From assembly GCF_014268455.2 (NCBI RefSeq), contig NZ_CP077085.1, positions 4,319,001-4,383,000 of the forward strand: a DNA stretch of 64,000 nucleotides, read 5' to 3'. The stretch comes from Pseudomonas shahriarae (lineage in GTDB: Bacteria; Pseudomonadota; Gammaproteobacteria; Pseudomonadales; Pseudomonadaceae). A program made the translations under genes and the position numbers. Positions 8,705 through 16,789 of the stretch are shown piece after piece; position 1 is the stretch's first letter; each line of letters opens with the position of its first letter. Below the pieces are notes generated by a model. It saw only the letters and a list, made by a program, of their open reading frames with translations, did no database searches and had not been told where the DNA came from.

Positions 8705-9556
8705 ATGACCCACATAATGGCCTGCATTGATAACTCACAATCCTCATTGGCGGTCTGCGATTACGCAGCATGGGCCTCGCAACGACTCAGCGCTCCCCTG
8801 ACCTTGCTTCATGTGCTGGATAAGGAGAAATATCCTGCATCCGCTGACCTCAGCGGCAATATCGGTCTCGGCAGCAGAGAACATCTACTGGAGGAGTTGG
8901 CCACGCTGGATGCGCAGCGGGCAAAACTGGCCTTGGAGCATGGGCAGCACATGCTTGAAAAAGCTCGCGAGCGAACAGTCCACTCTGGCGCCATGTCACC
9001 TGATATGAAGCAGCGCCATGGCCATCTCGTCGAAAGCCTGAGCGATCTCCAAGACGATATTCGGTTACTGGTGATTGGAAGAGTCGGTGAGGACAGCACG
9101 CGCAGTGCCCAAAGTCTTGGCAGCCAGATTGAAGCGGTAGTCCGAACTATCCACCGCCCCATCCTGATTACAACCAGCCATTTCAGGAAACCTGAAACGG
9201 TCATGGTGGCATTTGACGGCAGCGCTACAGGCCACAAGACCGTACAGATGCTTGCTTCAAGCCCGCTGTGCGAAGGCCTGCCAATTCATATCGTCATGGT
9301 TGGTACGGACTCTGAAGAAAACCAGAACGAGCTGGAGAAAGCACGATCCACACTTGCCTCTTATGGCCTGCTAGTGCATGCCGAGATCCGCCCAGGCGAA
9401 GTAGAGTCGGTACTTCATGCGTATCAGGCAGAGCACGGCATTGACCTCTTAGTCATGGGGGCGTACGGGCACTCACGCATCAGGCAGTTTCTGGTAGGCA
9501 GCACGACCACGACGATGCTGCGAACATCCACTTTACCCGTATTGCTGCTTCGCTGA
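8705..9556 (+). CDS. Universal stress protein with two Usp domains
   Basis: 283 residues. Two tandem UspA-like folds, the first from about residue 1 to 150 and the second from about 160 to 283. The second carries the ATP-binding motif G-x2-G-x9-G-S/T ('GAYGHSRIRQFLVGSTT'); the first has a worn equivalent ('GRVGEDSTRSAQSLGSQ'). A strong ribosome site (AAGGAGAACGAC) precedes ATG 8705. It follows sulP closely, so it may tune or protect during the same stress in which the transporter is made; that link is inference. Confidence 0.92.
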   Translation: MTHIMACIDNSQSSLAVCDYAAWASQRLSAPLTLLHVLDKEKYPASADLSGNIGLGSREHLLEELATLDAQRAKLALEHGQHMLEKARERTVHSGAMSPDMKQRHGHLVESLSDLQDDIRLLVIGRVGEDSTRSAQSLGSQIEAVVRTIHRPILITTSHFRKPETVMVAFDGSATGHKTVQMLASSPLCEGLPIHIVMVGTDSEENQNELEKARSTLASYGLLVHAEIRPGEVESVLHAYQAEHGIDLLVMGAYGHSRIRQFLVGSTTTTMLRTSTLPVLLLR

Positions 9557-9567
9557 GCCAGTTCCAC

Positions 9568-9607
9568 TGGCCACAGTATTTCCAGAACTGCGGAAATGCC
9601 GTGGCCA
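9568..9607. other. Long imperfect hairpin between usp and the Nudix gene
   Basis: TGGCCAC and GTGGCCA arms flank inner arms AGTATTTCC and GGAAATGCC around an 8-base loop. No T run follows, so it is not a classic terminator. It may stabilise the sulP-usp message or be an operator. Confidence 0.4.
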
Positions 9608-9648
9608 CCCTGGACAATGACTAACTGATTTTGCCGTAACGAGACCAC

Positions 9649-10182
9649 ATGCAACTCATAACTGAAATTGTTCACCCCGAGCTGAAATCCAAGCAGGGCA
9701 GAGTATTCCGTCGACATGCAGCACGGGGCATCGTGATGCGGGGTGAACAGATCCTGTTGCTGTTCACCGAGCGTTATAACGACTTCAGCTTTCCTGGAGG
9801 CGGCCTTGATGGTGACGAGGACATTGTCACAGGCCTGAAGCGTGAGCTTGAGGAAGAGACTGGTGCTCGTGAAATACAGGTGCTCCAGCACTACGGTTAC
9901 ATCGAGGAGTACCGGCCCTACTGGAAGCCACAGTACGATCTGATGCACATGACCTCGCATTTTTATCAATGCGAAGTAGCGCCCCAGCTAGAGCCCGTGA
10001 GAATGGAAAGCCACGAAATCGCTAATGGTATGCGGCCTGTCTGGATCAACCTGCATGAAGCCATCGCGCACAATGAAGCCGTCATGCAGCGCCACGAGTC
10101 TTCGATGGGGCAATCAATTCTGCGCGAAACCTACATGCTCAGAAAAGTCGCTTCCGAATTGTTGATGCCAATCAGCCTTTGA
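9649..10182 (+). CDS. Nudix hydrolase
   Basis: 177 residues with a complete Nudix box at residues 51-73 (G51-x5-E57-x7-R65-E66-L67-x-E69-E70-x-G72-A73), the Mg-binding motif for hydrolysing nucleoside diphosphates linked to another group. The fold begins with 'RHAARGIVMRGEQILLLFTERY', a usual first strand pair. The substrate cannot be told from sequence. Its place in ICE cargo with stress genes suggests a housecleaning role; that is inference. Confidence 0.9.
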   Translation: MQLITEIVHPELKSKQGRVFRRHAARGIVMRGEQILLLFTERYNDFSFPGGGLDGDEDIVTGLKRELEEETGAREIQVLQHYGYIEEYRPYWKPQYDLMHMTSHFYQCEVAPQLEPVRMESHEIANGMRPVWINLHEAIAHNEAVMQRHESSMGQSILRETYMLRKVASELLMPISL

Positions 10183-10298
10183 GCTGACTATTTGGCGAAG
10201 TCCACTTAGCCTGTCTCAGGCAAGCATCCAATGCTGCGGGAGTAATTGAATCGCCCCGGATTCTTTAGACACCTTGCAAGCTCATCGCGTAACGCTTT

Positions 10299-10694
10299 TC
10301 AAGCTCCACCTTCAGGAGTTGCTTGATCGTTCGATCCCAATATCAGACTCTGAAGACGATGTGGCAAAATTCCCACCCGACTCGCCTGCACCTTCATGGC
10401 CCTACACTCCACGCCATTGTCATCCTCCCACTTGTCCATGACCATTCGACCTATTACCAGCACCCGCATGCTTTTGCTGTAAAGCTCCGAGTAGCGCTCC
10501 GCGTCTTTGTGCCAAAGCTCCACGTTGGCCCAGAAGCCGCCGCGATCCTCATACTCTCCGTCACCCTTCGGCACAGGGTTATCAAAGTAGACGTTCAGCC
10601 TGAGTAACCGCCTGGGATCTTTGTTTCCGTTGGCAAACTCCCTGAACTCAGGCTTCGTGCCGATGTTCCCCTCCCCCCAAAATTTGGTGGACAT
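10299..10694 (-). CDS. ssb: ICE-type single-stranded DNA-binding protein
   Basis: 131 residues with an OB-fold-like core ('FWGEGNIGTKPEFREF', 'LLRLNVYFDNP', 'FWANVELWHKDAERYSELYSKSMRVLVIGRMVMDKWED'). It lacks the long acidic tail of chromosomal SSB. A GGAGG lies 7 bases before the ATG at 10694, which decides this start over ATG 10700 (only 1 base from it) and over longer frames. It is the last gene of a three-gene unit with the DUF3158 and TIGR03761 genes, the order known from PFGI-1-like elements, where topB usually follows; topB is absent here. It would coat transferred single strands. Confidence 0.88.
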   Translation of the reverse strand: MSTKFWGEGNIGTKPEFREFANGNKDPRRLLRLNVYFDNPVPKGDGEYEDRGGFWANVELWHKDAERYSELYSKSMRVLVIGRMVMDKWEDDNGVECRAMKVQASRVGILPHRLQSLILGSNDQATPEGGA

Positions 10695-10696
10695 GG

Positions 10697-11269
10697 TCAT
10701 ACCTCCGATGTATTGCTTGTGACCCGCTGAGAAATTCGCTGCTGATAGATCTGCTCGGCAACTCGGATTTTGGACGCACACAGAAACGCCTGTCGGCTGA
10801 TGCTGTGGATTAAGCTGATCTGCATGTTGATCGTTATGCGCTGAAGCTCCATGGCGTAAAGATCCGGAACCAGCCTGATCGGCGTCCTGTCATTGCCTAA
10901 CAGGTCTACCCATAGATCGACTCCCATCTTGCTTCGATCCATTCGGCTCCAGCGCAGAAATACTGTCCCCGCTCCAGTCGACTGTCGCGTCATACGGATT
11001 GGAAGCAATGTGAACGGATAACGCTCAGCCTGAGCGAGAACCTCATCAGTAGCTAACTGAATTAGGCTGTTCATGAGCTGACCGCACACGTCACCAAATT
11101 GGATGAGTTCCCCCTTACCCTTAAAAGGTTTTAAAAGCCCTTTAAAGAAAGAAGCGTGTTCTATCGCTGAGAAGGCACTCTGTTGCAACGGCTGGAAGGC
11201 AGTGTGTTTCTCGCATACCGCCGATTTGGTAGCAATGAGAGCGCCGACGGTCTCTCCAGAACGAACCAT
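10697..11269 (-). CDS. DUF3158 family ICE protein
   Basis: 190 residues from ATG 11269, chosen because a GGAGG lies 8 bases upstream and the start then falls 4 bases after the TIGR03761 stop; a longer frame to 11347 would overlap that gene. The protein is mixed alpha/beta with a basic C-terminus. DUF3158 genes sit between the TIGR03761 gene and ssb in PFGI-1-type elements; the function is unknown but the company suggests DNA processing or maintenance. The stop lies 2 bases before the ssb ATG, so the genes are translationally coupled. Confidence 0.85.
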   Translation of the reverse strand: MVRSGETVGALIATKSAVCEKHTAFQPLQQSAFSAIEHASFFKGLLKPFKGKGELIQFGDVCGQLMNSLIQLATDEVLAQAERYPFTLLPIRMTRQSTGAGTVFLRWSRMDRSKMGVDLWVDLLGNDRTPIRLVPDLYAMELQRITINMQISLIHSISRQAFLCASKIRVAEQIYQQRISQRVTSNTSEV

Positions 11270-11273
11270 GGGC

Positions 11274-12047
11274 CTATCCTCCACCAGCTTCTGTTCGTAT
11301 CCTGGTTTCAGCTGGAGCCATGCAGAGTGGGCTATCAGGATCATCATCGGGATCGTCGCCCAGCCCTTCTTCCTGTGATCGACGTTGAATTATAGGAGGC
11401 GCAAACTCACAACGACGCGTCCCTTCCAAGATGTCCTGTGGCAGCTCTCCATACCTTTCTCGAGCCTCTCGGGCGACCGCGTTGTTCGTCACAAAGTCAT
11501 CACGCGTGGAGCCCGAAACTTTGTACTGTTGAGCCAACCCAAAGAGACTACGAAGCACATACCCCCCGGCATTGATCCAGACTTCCATGTCTCGCCGGCC
11601 CATCAACGCAGTATGGTGGGCCAGCAGCAGCCGACGAACAATATCGTCATAGGCGATTAGCAGGTACACAGCCAAAAAGCCAAACGGAGAGTTGATGTAG
11701 ACCGGTAGCGTAACTGGAAGAACGTTGAGGTTCTCACCCACACTTAATGCTTCAGGCAGGCTGTTCATGGACTGGTCCAACCGAGCTTTAATCTCTGCCA
11801 ACTCAGATTTTGAAGACTCAAGTTTTTCGTGGATTCGGATCAGCCAGAAATCTGCATAGGGGTCGTCCCGCTCCGCTGCACGCTTCATTCTGTTCATCAA
11901 GCTGACGAAGCCACTCAAACCAACAATGCCGTTTTTGCCCTCTCCTGCTGGTCTGCCATTCCAGACACGGGCCGCATGATGGGTATGGAGAGTGAGTTTC
12001 ATGGCACTGCGCAACGGGCCAAGATTTAGTTGAACAAGGTCAGACAT
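11274..12047 (-). CDS. ICE protein TIGR03761 (PFL_4669 family)
   Basis: 257 residues from ATG 12047, which has AGGAG 6 bases upstream (a TTG at 12062 would only add five residues). Family features: the N-terminal 'LGPLRSAMKLTLHTHHAARVWNG' segment, the central 'DDPYADFWLIRIHEKLE', and the 'YDDIVRRLLLAHHTALM' helix. The function is unknown; it is a core marker of PFGI-1/ICEclc-like elements. First gene of the unit with the DUF3158 gene and ssb; a promoter region with two 17-bp palindromes lies 142-194 bases upstream. Confidence 0.87.
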   Translation of the reverse strand: MSDLVQLNLGPLRSAMKLTLHTHHAARVWNGRPAGEGKNGIVGLSGFVSLMNRMKRAAERDDPYADFWLIRIHEKLESSKSELAEIKARLDQSMNSLPEALSVGENLNVLPVTLPVYINSPFGFLAVYLLIAYDDIVRRLLLAHHTALMGRRDMEVWINAGGYVLRSLFGLAQQYKVSGSTRDDFVTNNAVAREARERYGELPQDILEGTRRCEFAPPIIQRRSQEEGLGDDPDDDPDSPLCMAPAETRIRTEAGGG

Positions 12048-12188
12048 GGATTGCTCCTGCAAGTAGATGTCACTGCATCAGTTTTGCGAGGAACTAGAAC
12101 GCTGTCTGTCCGGAAACAGATTCGGAGGGGAGCTGTTTAGGGAAAACCTCCAAAGATGGGAGGGAATGGCCCAACAAGCTGAGTGAAC

Positions 12189-12241
12189 TGATTCCACTGG
12201 AATCACAGTAGCGGTCTGCCAGTATGATTCCAGTGGAATCA
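12189..12241 (-). promoter_or_regulatory. Two 17-bp palindromic operator-like sites
   Basis: TGATTCCACTGGAATCA (12189-12205) and TGATTCCAGTGGAATCA (12225-12241) differ only at the central base, and each is self-complementary apart from that base. Their centres are 36 bases apart. They lie in the 396-base leader of the TIGR03761-DUF3158-ssb unit, so a dimeric repressor binding them would control it. The rest of this leader (12048-12443) shows no gene. Confidence 0.6.
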
Positions 12242-12443
12242 CTTTAGGTACGCAAAGCAAGACCCGATCTCTTTCTCAGTACTGCATGAGGATCATGAAG
12301 GTTGGAGTGCCCTGAAACCTACGATATCTATCTGATTTTCCTACACAAGTTTTCACTCAGGTTCTTTGACAACTTACCGACTCATATCTACCTTCATCAA
12401 ACGACAACGTTAGGTTTGTTTCAGCGTGCCGATTTATGTGTAC

Positions 12444-12523
12444 TCCATGAGCCAGTTCGCACGATTAATAGCAAATGACTGTTAATCATTGGGTCCCTGG
12501 TTCGAGTCCAGGTCGTGGAGCCA
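12444..12523 (+). pseudogene. Degenerate tRNA-Asn copy, probable ICE attachment scar
   Basis: From about 12471 the sequence is a perfect tRNA-Asn 3' part: anticodon stem-loop with GTT, a good T arm (CCTGG-TTCGAGT-CCAGG), acceptor strand and CCA at 12521-12523. A matching 5' acceptor strand (TCCATGA) exists at 12444, but the D-arm sequence is replaced and no D stem can form, giving 80 rather than 76 nt. This fits an att site made by integration into a tRNA-Asn 3' end, later drifted. ICE genes lie on both sides. Confidence 0.6.
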
Positions 12524-12610
12524 TATCTCAATCGGATCACCCAAGCTGGTGATCCAGGCATAGCATAATCTACGCGTCGTCTCTGATTCTTCACTTTAGA
12601 GACCATTGCC

Positions 12611-13165
12611 ATGAAAATCGCTGCAGTACTCTCAACAAAAGGCGGACCGGGGAAAACCACGGTCACAGCCAGTCTAGGCGCGTTCTGCGCCGACTCCGGT
12701 CTTCGCACCCTGCTCATTGATCTAGATAATCAGCCCTCGCTATCGTCGTTTTATGCATTAACGCATGAAGCACCTGGCGGCGCCTACGAGCTGATTGCCA
12801 ACAATGAGACCCGACGCGATCAGATCATCTCCCAAACCTGCATACCCAACCTTTCCCTGATTCATTCAAATGATCCCTTCAACCAGCTAGGCACTCTGTT
12901 ACTCCACGCCGCCGACGGACGCCTTCGACTCAAAAACCTCATCTCGACGTTTGAACCAGATTTCGACCTCGTACTGGTCGACACACAAGGCGCACGATCC
13001 ATCATCCTGGAAATGGCCCTTTTAGGTGCCGACATGGCGATCTCCCCCATCACTCCAGATATGCTGACCGCTAGAGAGTTTCATCGCGGCATGCTTCAGC
13101 TTTACCGCGACCTTCAACCTCTAGCCGCTCTGGGGGCGGTGACACAACCACTCAGACTACAGTAG
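12611..13165 (+). pseudogene. ParA-like ATPase of an ICE, C-terminally truncated
   Basis: 184 residues. The deviant Walker A motif is intact ('KGGPGKTT', residues 11-18), as are 'LLIDLDNQPS' and the Walker B-like 'FDLVLVDTQGA'. The family is usually about 280-300 residues; here the frame diverges after 'LYRDLQPLAALG' and stops. In PFGI-1-like elements parA (soj) is the first gene inside the tRNA end, and here it starts 88 bases from the tRNA-Asn scar. Without the C-terminal part it is unlikely to partition DNA. A shorter homologous scrap is at 22609-22712. The 212 bases after it hold nothing I recognise. Confidence 0.78.
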
Positions 13166-13377
13166 CCAACTTGCACTGGACGGCCCCCCCTAACACCTGT
13201 TGAGGGTTTTCCCTGAGCCACTGCCCGTCTTTGCCAGACAAACTCACTGGGTAGCCTCGCAACTCGGAACGGCCCTGCAGGAAAGCAGCCGGGGGCTATT
13301 GCCGGTCTGGGTTCTCCAGCAAAGGCAGGCCATCAGTAAACAGCCGAACGGATGCCCATACGAACAGATGCGTTCAT

Positions 13378-14004
13378 TCAGATAAGGGCATTTCGTTTGG
13401 CGAAGTCAGCCAAGCCTACTTGCGAGGTTAGTTTGAGCTTGCTTAACAAACGTTTTTTGTAGGCGCTGATATTCTTGTTGCTCAACAGCATGAGCTCGCC
13501 GATTTGCAGATTGCTCATGCCTCTGGCCAGTTGCTGCAGGACCACCAACTCACGGTTTGACAATGCACTGATCAGGTGCTGGTCGGAGGCGTCCTGGTCA
13601 CCGCGACGAACCGAATCCGTTTCCAGGCTGGGGAATACCGTATAGCCGGACATGACGGTCGTCAGTGCTTCACGGAACTTTTGCGGCTCATCCACTTTAC
13701 AGATGTAACCGTCGGCCCCCATGCTTCGGCAGCGCGACGCATAAAACGTCGGCAGTTGGGAAGTGAGTACCAGGATTTTGCTGGGCAATTTCAACGCTTT
13801 GATGCGGCGGATAACTTCCAGGCCGTCGAGTTTTGGAAGGCCAATGTCCAGCACGATTAAATCCGGTTGATGCTGGCGAGCCAGTTGCACGGCATCTGCA
13901 CCATTATTCGTTTCGGCTACCGTCTCAAACCGTTCTTGCGACAACAGCATCACCACGGCCGTGCGTATAAACGGGTGATCATCTACCACCAAGGCTGTAT
14001 ACAT
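13378..14004 (-). CDS. NarL/FixJ-type response regulator, probable fimbrial regulator
   Basis: 208 residues. Receiver domain with acidic pocket D8-D9 and phospho-acceptor D53 ('IVLDIGLP'), switch Thr/Ser in 'LVLTSQ' and the conserved Lys in 'ICKVDEP'. A LuxR-type helix-turn-helix follows (about 145-205: 'ALSNRELVVLQQLARGMSNLQIGELMLLSNKNISAYKKRLLSKLKL', typical of BvgA/FimZ/EvgA). No sensor kinase lies nearby. It is co-oriented with, and downstream of, the chaperone-usher operon, so it may control it as FimZ does; this is inferred from position. Confidence 0.88.
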   Translation of the reverse strand: MYTALVVDDHPFIRTAVVMLLSQERFETVAETNNGADAVQLARQHQPDLIVLDIGLPKLDGLEVIRRIKALKLPSKILVLTSQLPTFYASRCRSMGADGYICKVDEPQKFREALTTVMSGYTVFPSLETDSVRRGDQDASDQHLISALSNRELVVLQQLARGMSNLQIGELMLLSNKNISAYKKRLLSKLKLTSQVGLADFAKRNALI

Positions 14005-14479
14005 CCGTACTCCTAAGACATTTTATTCGATATAGGTATGAAAGATTTAAACGGATAAGAACCCATCATTCGTGGATATACCATTGGCGTGGCTCATCCG
14101 TACCGACTCGACATTCGGAGTTTGGCAGGTGCGCGATACCACACGGATGCTGCCGCTAAAAGTTGATCGAAGATAGGGATAGCGGGCTCCAGCCTGAACA
14201 ACAAATTACTCGTAGGCCGGGAAAGAATTATCCGAAGTCACATCGCTGCCAACAATATCACTAATCTTGACCAGTTCAAGAACGCCCAGGCTAAGCCGGC
14301 CCATGGTCATGTTGGTAATCTGCAACGAGATGACGTTGTCATTGGTGGCATCGAACAGTTGCAATTGTGAAGTTTTTAATACTCCGAATAAGAGGGCTCC
14401 TGTCTTTTTCAGCAATAATTATCTGGTCGTTGCCGCGATTTTCATATAGGAACACTCTGAAAAAATGAATCGCACTGCG
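14005..14479. other. Mostly unassigned stretch with one short ORF
   Basis: The regulator's upstream region. A 69-codon minus frame (14206-14415; 'QLQLFDATNDNVISLQITNMTMGRLSLGVLELVKISDI') has protein-like composition but no ribosome site, and a stop lies just upstream in frame. I recognise no family; it could be the tail of a lost gene. Confidence 0.3.
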
Positions 14480-14632
14480 ATGCTCCGACTCATTCTCTCA
14501 CGGCGCATACCCTGCTTAGGTTCCACCGACCCACCGACTGAATACAGCGTGCCACGGCCCTATCTTTTCGTTGATTTGCTCCAGCACCGTGATCACCCGA
14601 GATGCCTCAGCTGTTTGCGCCATAGCAAATGC
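14480..14632 (-). pseudogene. Fragment of a second rulB/umuC gene (3' end)
   Basis: The minus strand reads 'AQTAEASRVITVLEQIN' and later 'GYAP', lining up with 'SQPAEASKVMAVLDEIN' and 'WGMRREMMSQSY' at the end of the intact rulB. The fragment has stops inside and cannot make protein. It is diverged from the copy at 2798-4084, so it is not a recent duplicate. It suggests a second, older ICE remnant in this island. Confidence 0.65.
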
Positions 14633-14844
14633 AAAAGTAAAACTCACACATCTTTAATGTCTAGCACCACAAATTAAATGCATATGAATTATAAAGCCAT
14701 ACAAGGAACTTACAACTTACTTAAAGCAAAAGCGCACAATTACGCCCACCTGCAGTAATTAAATGAACTCAAAAACAACATTTTTTATGTTTGGAACACT
14801 ATTGCCTCACGAACTCGCAGCATCTCGCACAAAACATCTTCCTC

Positions 14845-14995
14845 TTTGGAAATCCAGACATAGCGAGCGAAAGAAGCGTTCAACCATGCTCATCCACGAA
14901 CTGGAGATCCGTGTGAAAGCGTTTCTGCTTCTCAAGCCTGGCCTTCACTTATGGATATTTGTGCGTGGCGTATTTGTCGACGATCAGGATGCGCA
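14845..14995 (-). pseudogene. IS630-family transposase fragment
   Basis: The minus strand reads 'RILIVDKYATHKYP', then a stop, 'VKARLEKQKRFH', and after a frame change 'SSSWMSMVERFFRS'. These match the catalytic second Asp ('LIVDNYATHK') and the final Glu motif ('SWLNMVERFF') of IS630-family DDE transposases. Clearly broken by stops and a frameshift. The next 247 bases to the fimbrial cluster show nothing recognisable. Confidence 0.62.
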
Positions 14996-15242
14996 ACGAC
15001 CGTGTCGACCTATCTGGCGCGCACGTCATATAGCCAGGGTGTAGACAGTAATGGCCCTACTATGCGGTTCGTGGCCTAGTTACTCGGGAAGAATGTTGAG
15101 TGAAAGATTGAAGCAATACCCCTGGTCCTACAGGAGCCGCACGTTCATGAAACGGCTGAAACAGCAGGTCTTCCAGCACTCCATACTCCGTCAGGCGTGA
15201 AAAGAAGTGCGACGCAGGCAACCCCCCAGTACGCGCCCGCGA

Positions 15243-15776
15243 CTACTCATAAGTCAACCTAAAGGTTGCGTCGGCATCTCCCTTCCCCGGCGTCACCGGG
15301 CCGGTTGCGCGATACTGACTGAAGAATACCAGCGCGGCAGTGCGGCTCCCGTTTACAGGCGCAGCCGCCGCTAAGATGGTTTGCCCGAGTGGCAGGAGGG
15401 TGCGGTTCTGATCCAAAAGGGCAATCGCGACATTTTTCGCCGAGCCGTTCCCGCTGAGAGCCAGCAGCCTCGGGTCAGTCGGGTTTGCGGCGCCACTAAA
15501 GGTGACTGAGATGCCCTTCTTCAGACCGTTGCAATTTTCCAGGTTAATCACAAAGCGTGCCGCAGGCATTGTTGGCAATGTACTGGTGGATTGCCGCACA
15601 GCCCAAGTGCCCATATACACATACTGATTGTCTGAACCGACACTCACCTCACAGCTCGCGGCCACTAACTTTGCGGTTATAAGTAAGTTAATCCTGGCCA
15701 ACTCTGCTTGTGTCACGTTCGAAAAGCCGGACAACAATAGAAGCCCCAAGCCCAGCTGCCGATTTAATGTTCGCAT
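15243..15776 (-). CDS. Fimbrial minor subunit of a chaperone-usher system
   Basis: 177 residues: signal peptide (about 1-24), then a pilin domain with the Cys pair (Cys in 'AASCEVSV' and 'LENCNGL') and the C-terminal donor-strand motif ending 'GDADATFRLTYE' (penultimate Tyr, alternating hydrophobics), the hallmark of subunits captured by the FimC-like chaperone. It closes the operon behind the adhesin gene, 12 bases after it. Probably a minor or terminating pilin. Confidence 0.82.
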   Translation of the reverse strand: MRTLNRQLGLGLLLLSGFSNVTQAELARINLLITAKLVAASCEVSVGSDNQYVYMGTWAVRQSTSTLPTMPAARFVINLENCNGLKKGISVTFSGAANPTDPRLLALSGNGSAKNVAIALLDQNRTLLPLGQTILAAAAPVNGSRTAALVFFSQYRATGPVTPGKGDADATFRLTYE

Positions 15777-15788
15777 AGCAGCCTCCTG

Positions 15789-16766
15789 TTATTGATAGTC
15801 AACCCGAAGATACGCCCGCGAGGTAACAGGCCCCTCCGCAGGTGGTTTCCCGGTAACACTGACCGGAAAGACTTTGATGGTGACGTTAGCGCTACCGTTG
15901 TTGTCCAGCTTAAATGGAATCAAGCTGTTGAACGAGTTCGGTCTCAGGTGCTTTTCGCTCTTGTCGGTGACCACGAAGCCGACGTCCGGATTAGTCGAGA
16001 CAATGGCATCGCCACTGACGTCATCAGCTTGAACACGCATCGTCAGGCTGGCCTGCTGCTTGATATTGCTGCACTGCAGGGCAATGGATCGAACCTCGGG
16101 ACTAACCCCCTCTGCCTTGGCACCGGCCGTTTTGAACGCTCCAGTGGAGATGCTGTTGGGAAAATCCACCGTCACGAGGTCATTCGTATCGAGCACGCAA
16201 TTTTCAGGGACGGTAATGCTATAGTTCAAATACACTTTTGCAAAAATAACATTTTGAACACTGCATACCCCCTCACATGCTCCCCAAGTACCTAATAACA
16301 AATTCTTCCGGTAAACCCCTCCTACCATCTTTTGCGTAATTTTTATTGAGCTTTCCCAAGTCGTATCTACGAATTTATCGCCTGTCTTACCAGGCCGACA
16401 GGTACTCGTGTCAAGAACTGGCCGATTGAAGGGAGCGTAAGAATATCCGCAAACCCCGCGAAATCGAACAGCAACGGCAAGATAATCATCCACCGGCTGA
16501 TAAACCCAGTTATCAGGGGCGGTGTTGTAAGGCGGCATAGAATTATTAAATCTTGTGAAAGAGATGCTCTTTAGCCCCTCCCCCATGCCCATTTGAAAAG
16601 AGTTCACAGTAAAGTTTGACGAGATCTTCGTTTGCCCTGGCTCATTGGCATGGCTGTCCAATGTTTCAGTCAGCGTCAAATTGATTGCTTGATTGCAGCC
16701 AGTACAATCGGCCATTGCCGGGACGCTACTGAGTATTAGCAACAGTCCAATCGCTCTGCTTAACAT
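15789..16766 (-). CDS. Fimbrial tip adhesin-like protein
   Basis: 325 residues from ATG 16766, chosen because it starts a good signal peptide ('MLSRAIGLLLILSSVPAMA') 23 bases after the usher stop; the longer frame overlaps the usher gene. It is twice the size of a pilin: an N-terminal domain of about 170 residues with several Cys ('ADCTGCNQ', 'GVCGYSY', 'ACEGVCSVQN') and a C-terminal pilin-like domain with 'RAYLRVDYQ' at the end. This two-domain form is typical of FimH-like adhesins. The ligand cannot be predicted. Confidence 0.78.
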   Translation of the reverse strand: MLSRAIGLLLILSSVPAMADCTGCNQAINLTLTETLDSHANEPGQTKISSNFTVNSFQMGMGEGLKSISFTRFNNSMPPYNTAPDNWVYQPVDDYLAVAVRFRGVCGYSYAPFNRPVLDTSTCRPGKTGDKFVDTTWESSIKITQKMVGGVYRKNLLLGTWGACEGVCSVQNVIFAKVYLNYSITVPENCVLDTNDLVTVDFPNSISTGAFKTAGAKAEGVSPEVRSIALQCSNIKQQASLTMRVQADDVSGDAIVSTNPDVGFVVTDKSEKHLRPNSFNSLIPFKLDNNGSANVTIKVFPVSVTGKPPAEGPVTSRAYLRVDYQ

Positions 16767-16789
16767 GATTACCACCCTACTCCCCACCA

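Noticed and set aside
12444..12523. Functional tRNA-Asn gene
   Set aside because: No D stem can be formed and the length is 80 nt; kept only as a scar or attachment site.
13166..13377. Continuation of parA after the stop
   Set aside because: The frames here do not resemble the missing ParA C-terminus well enough to claim.
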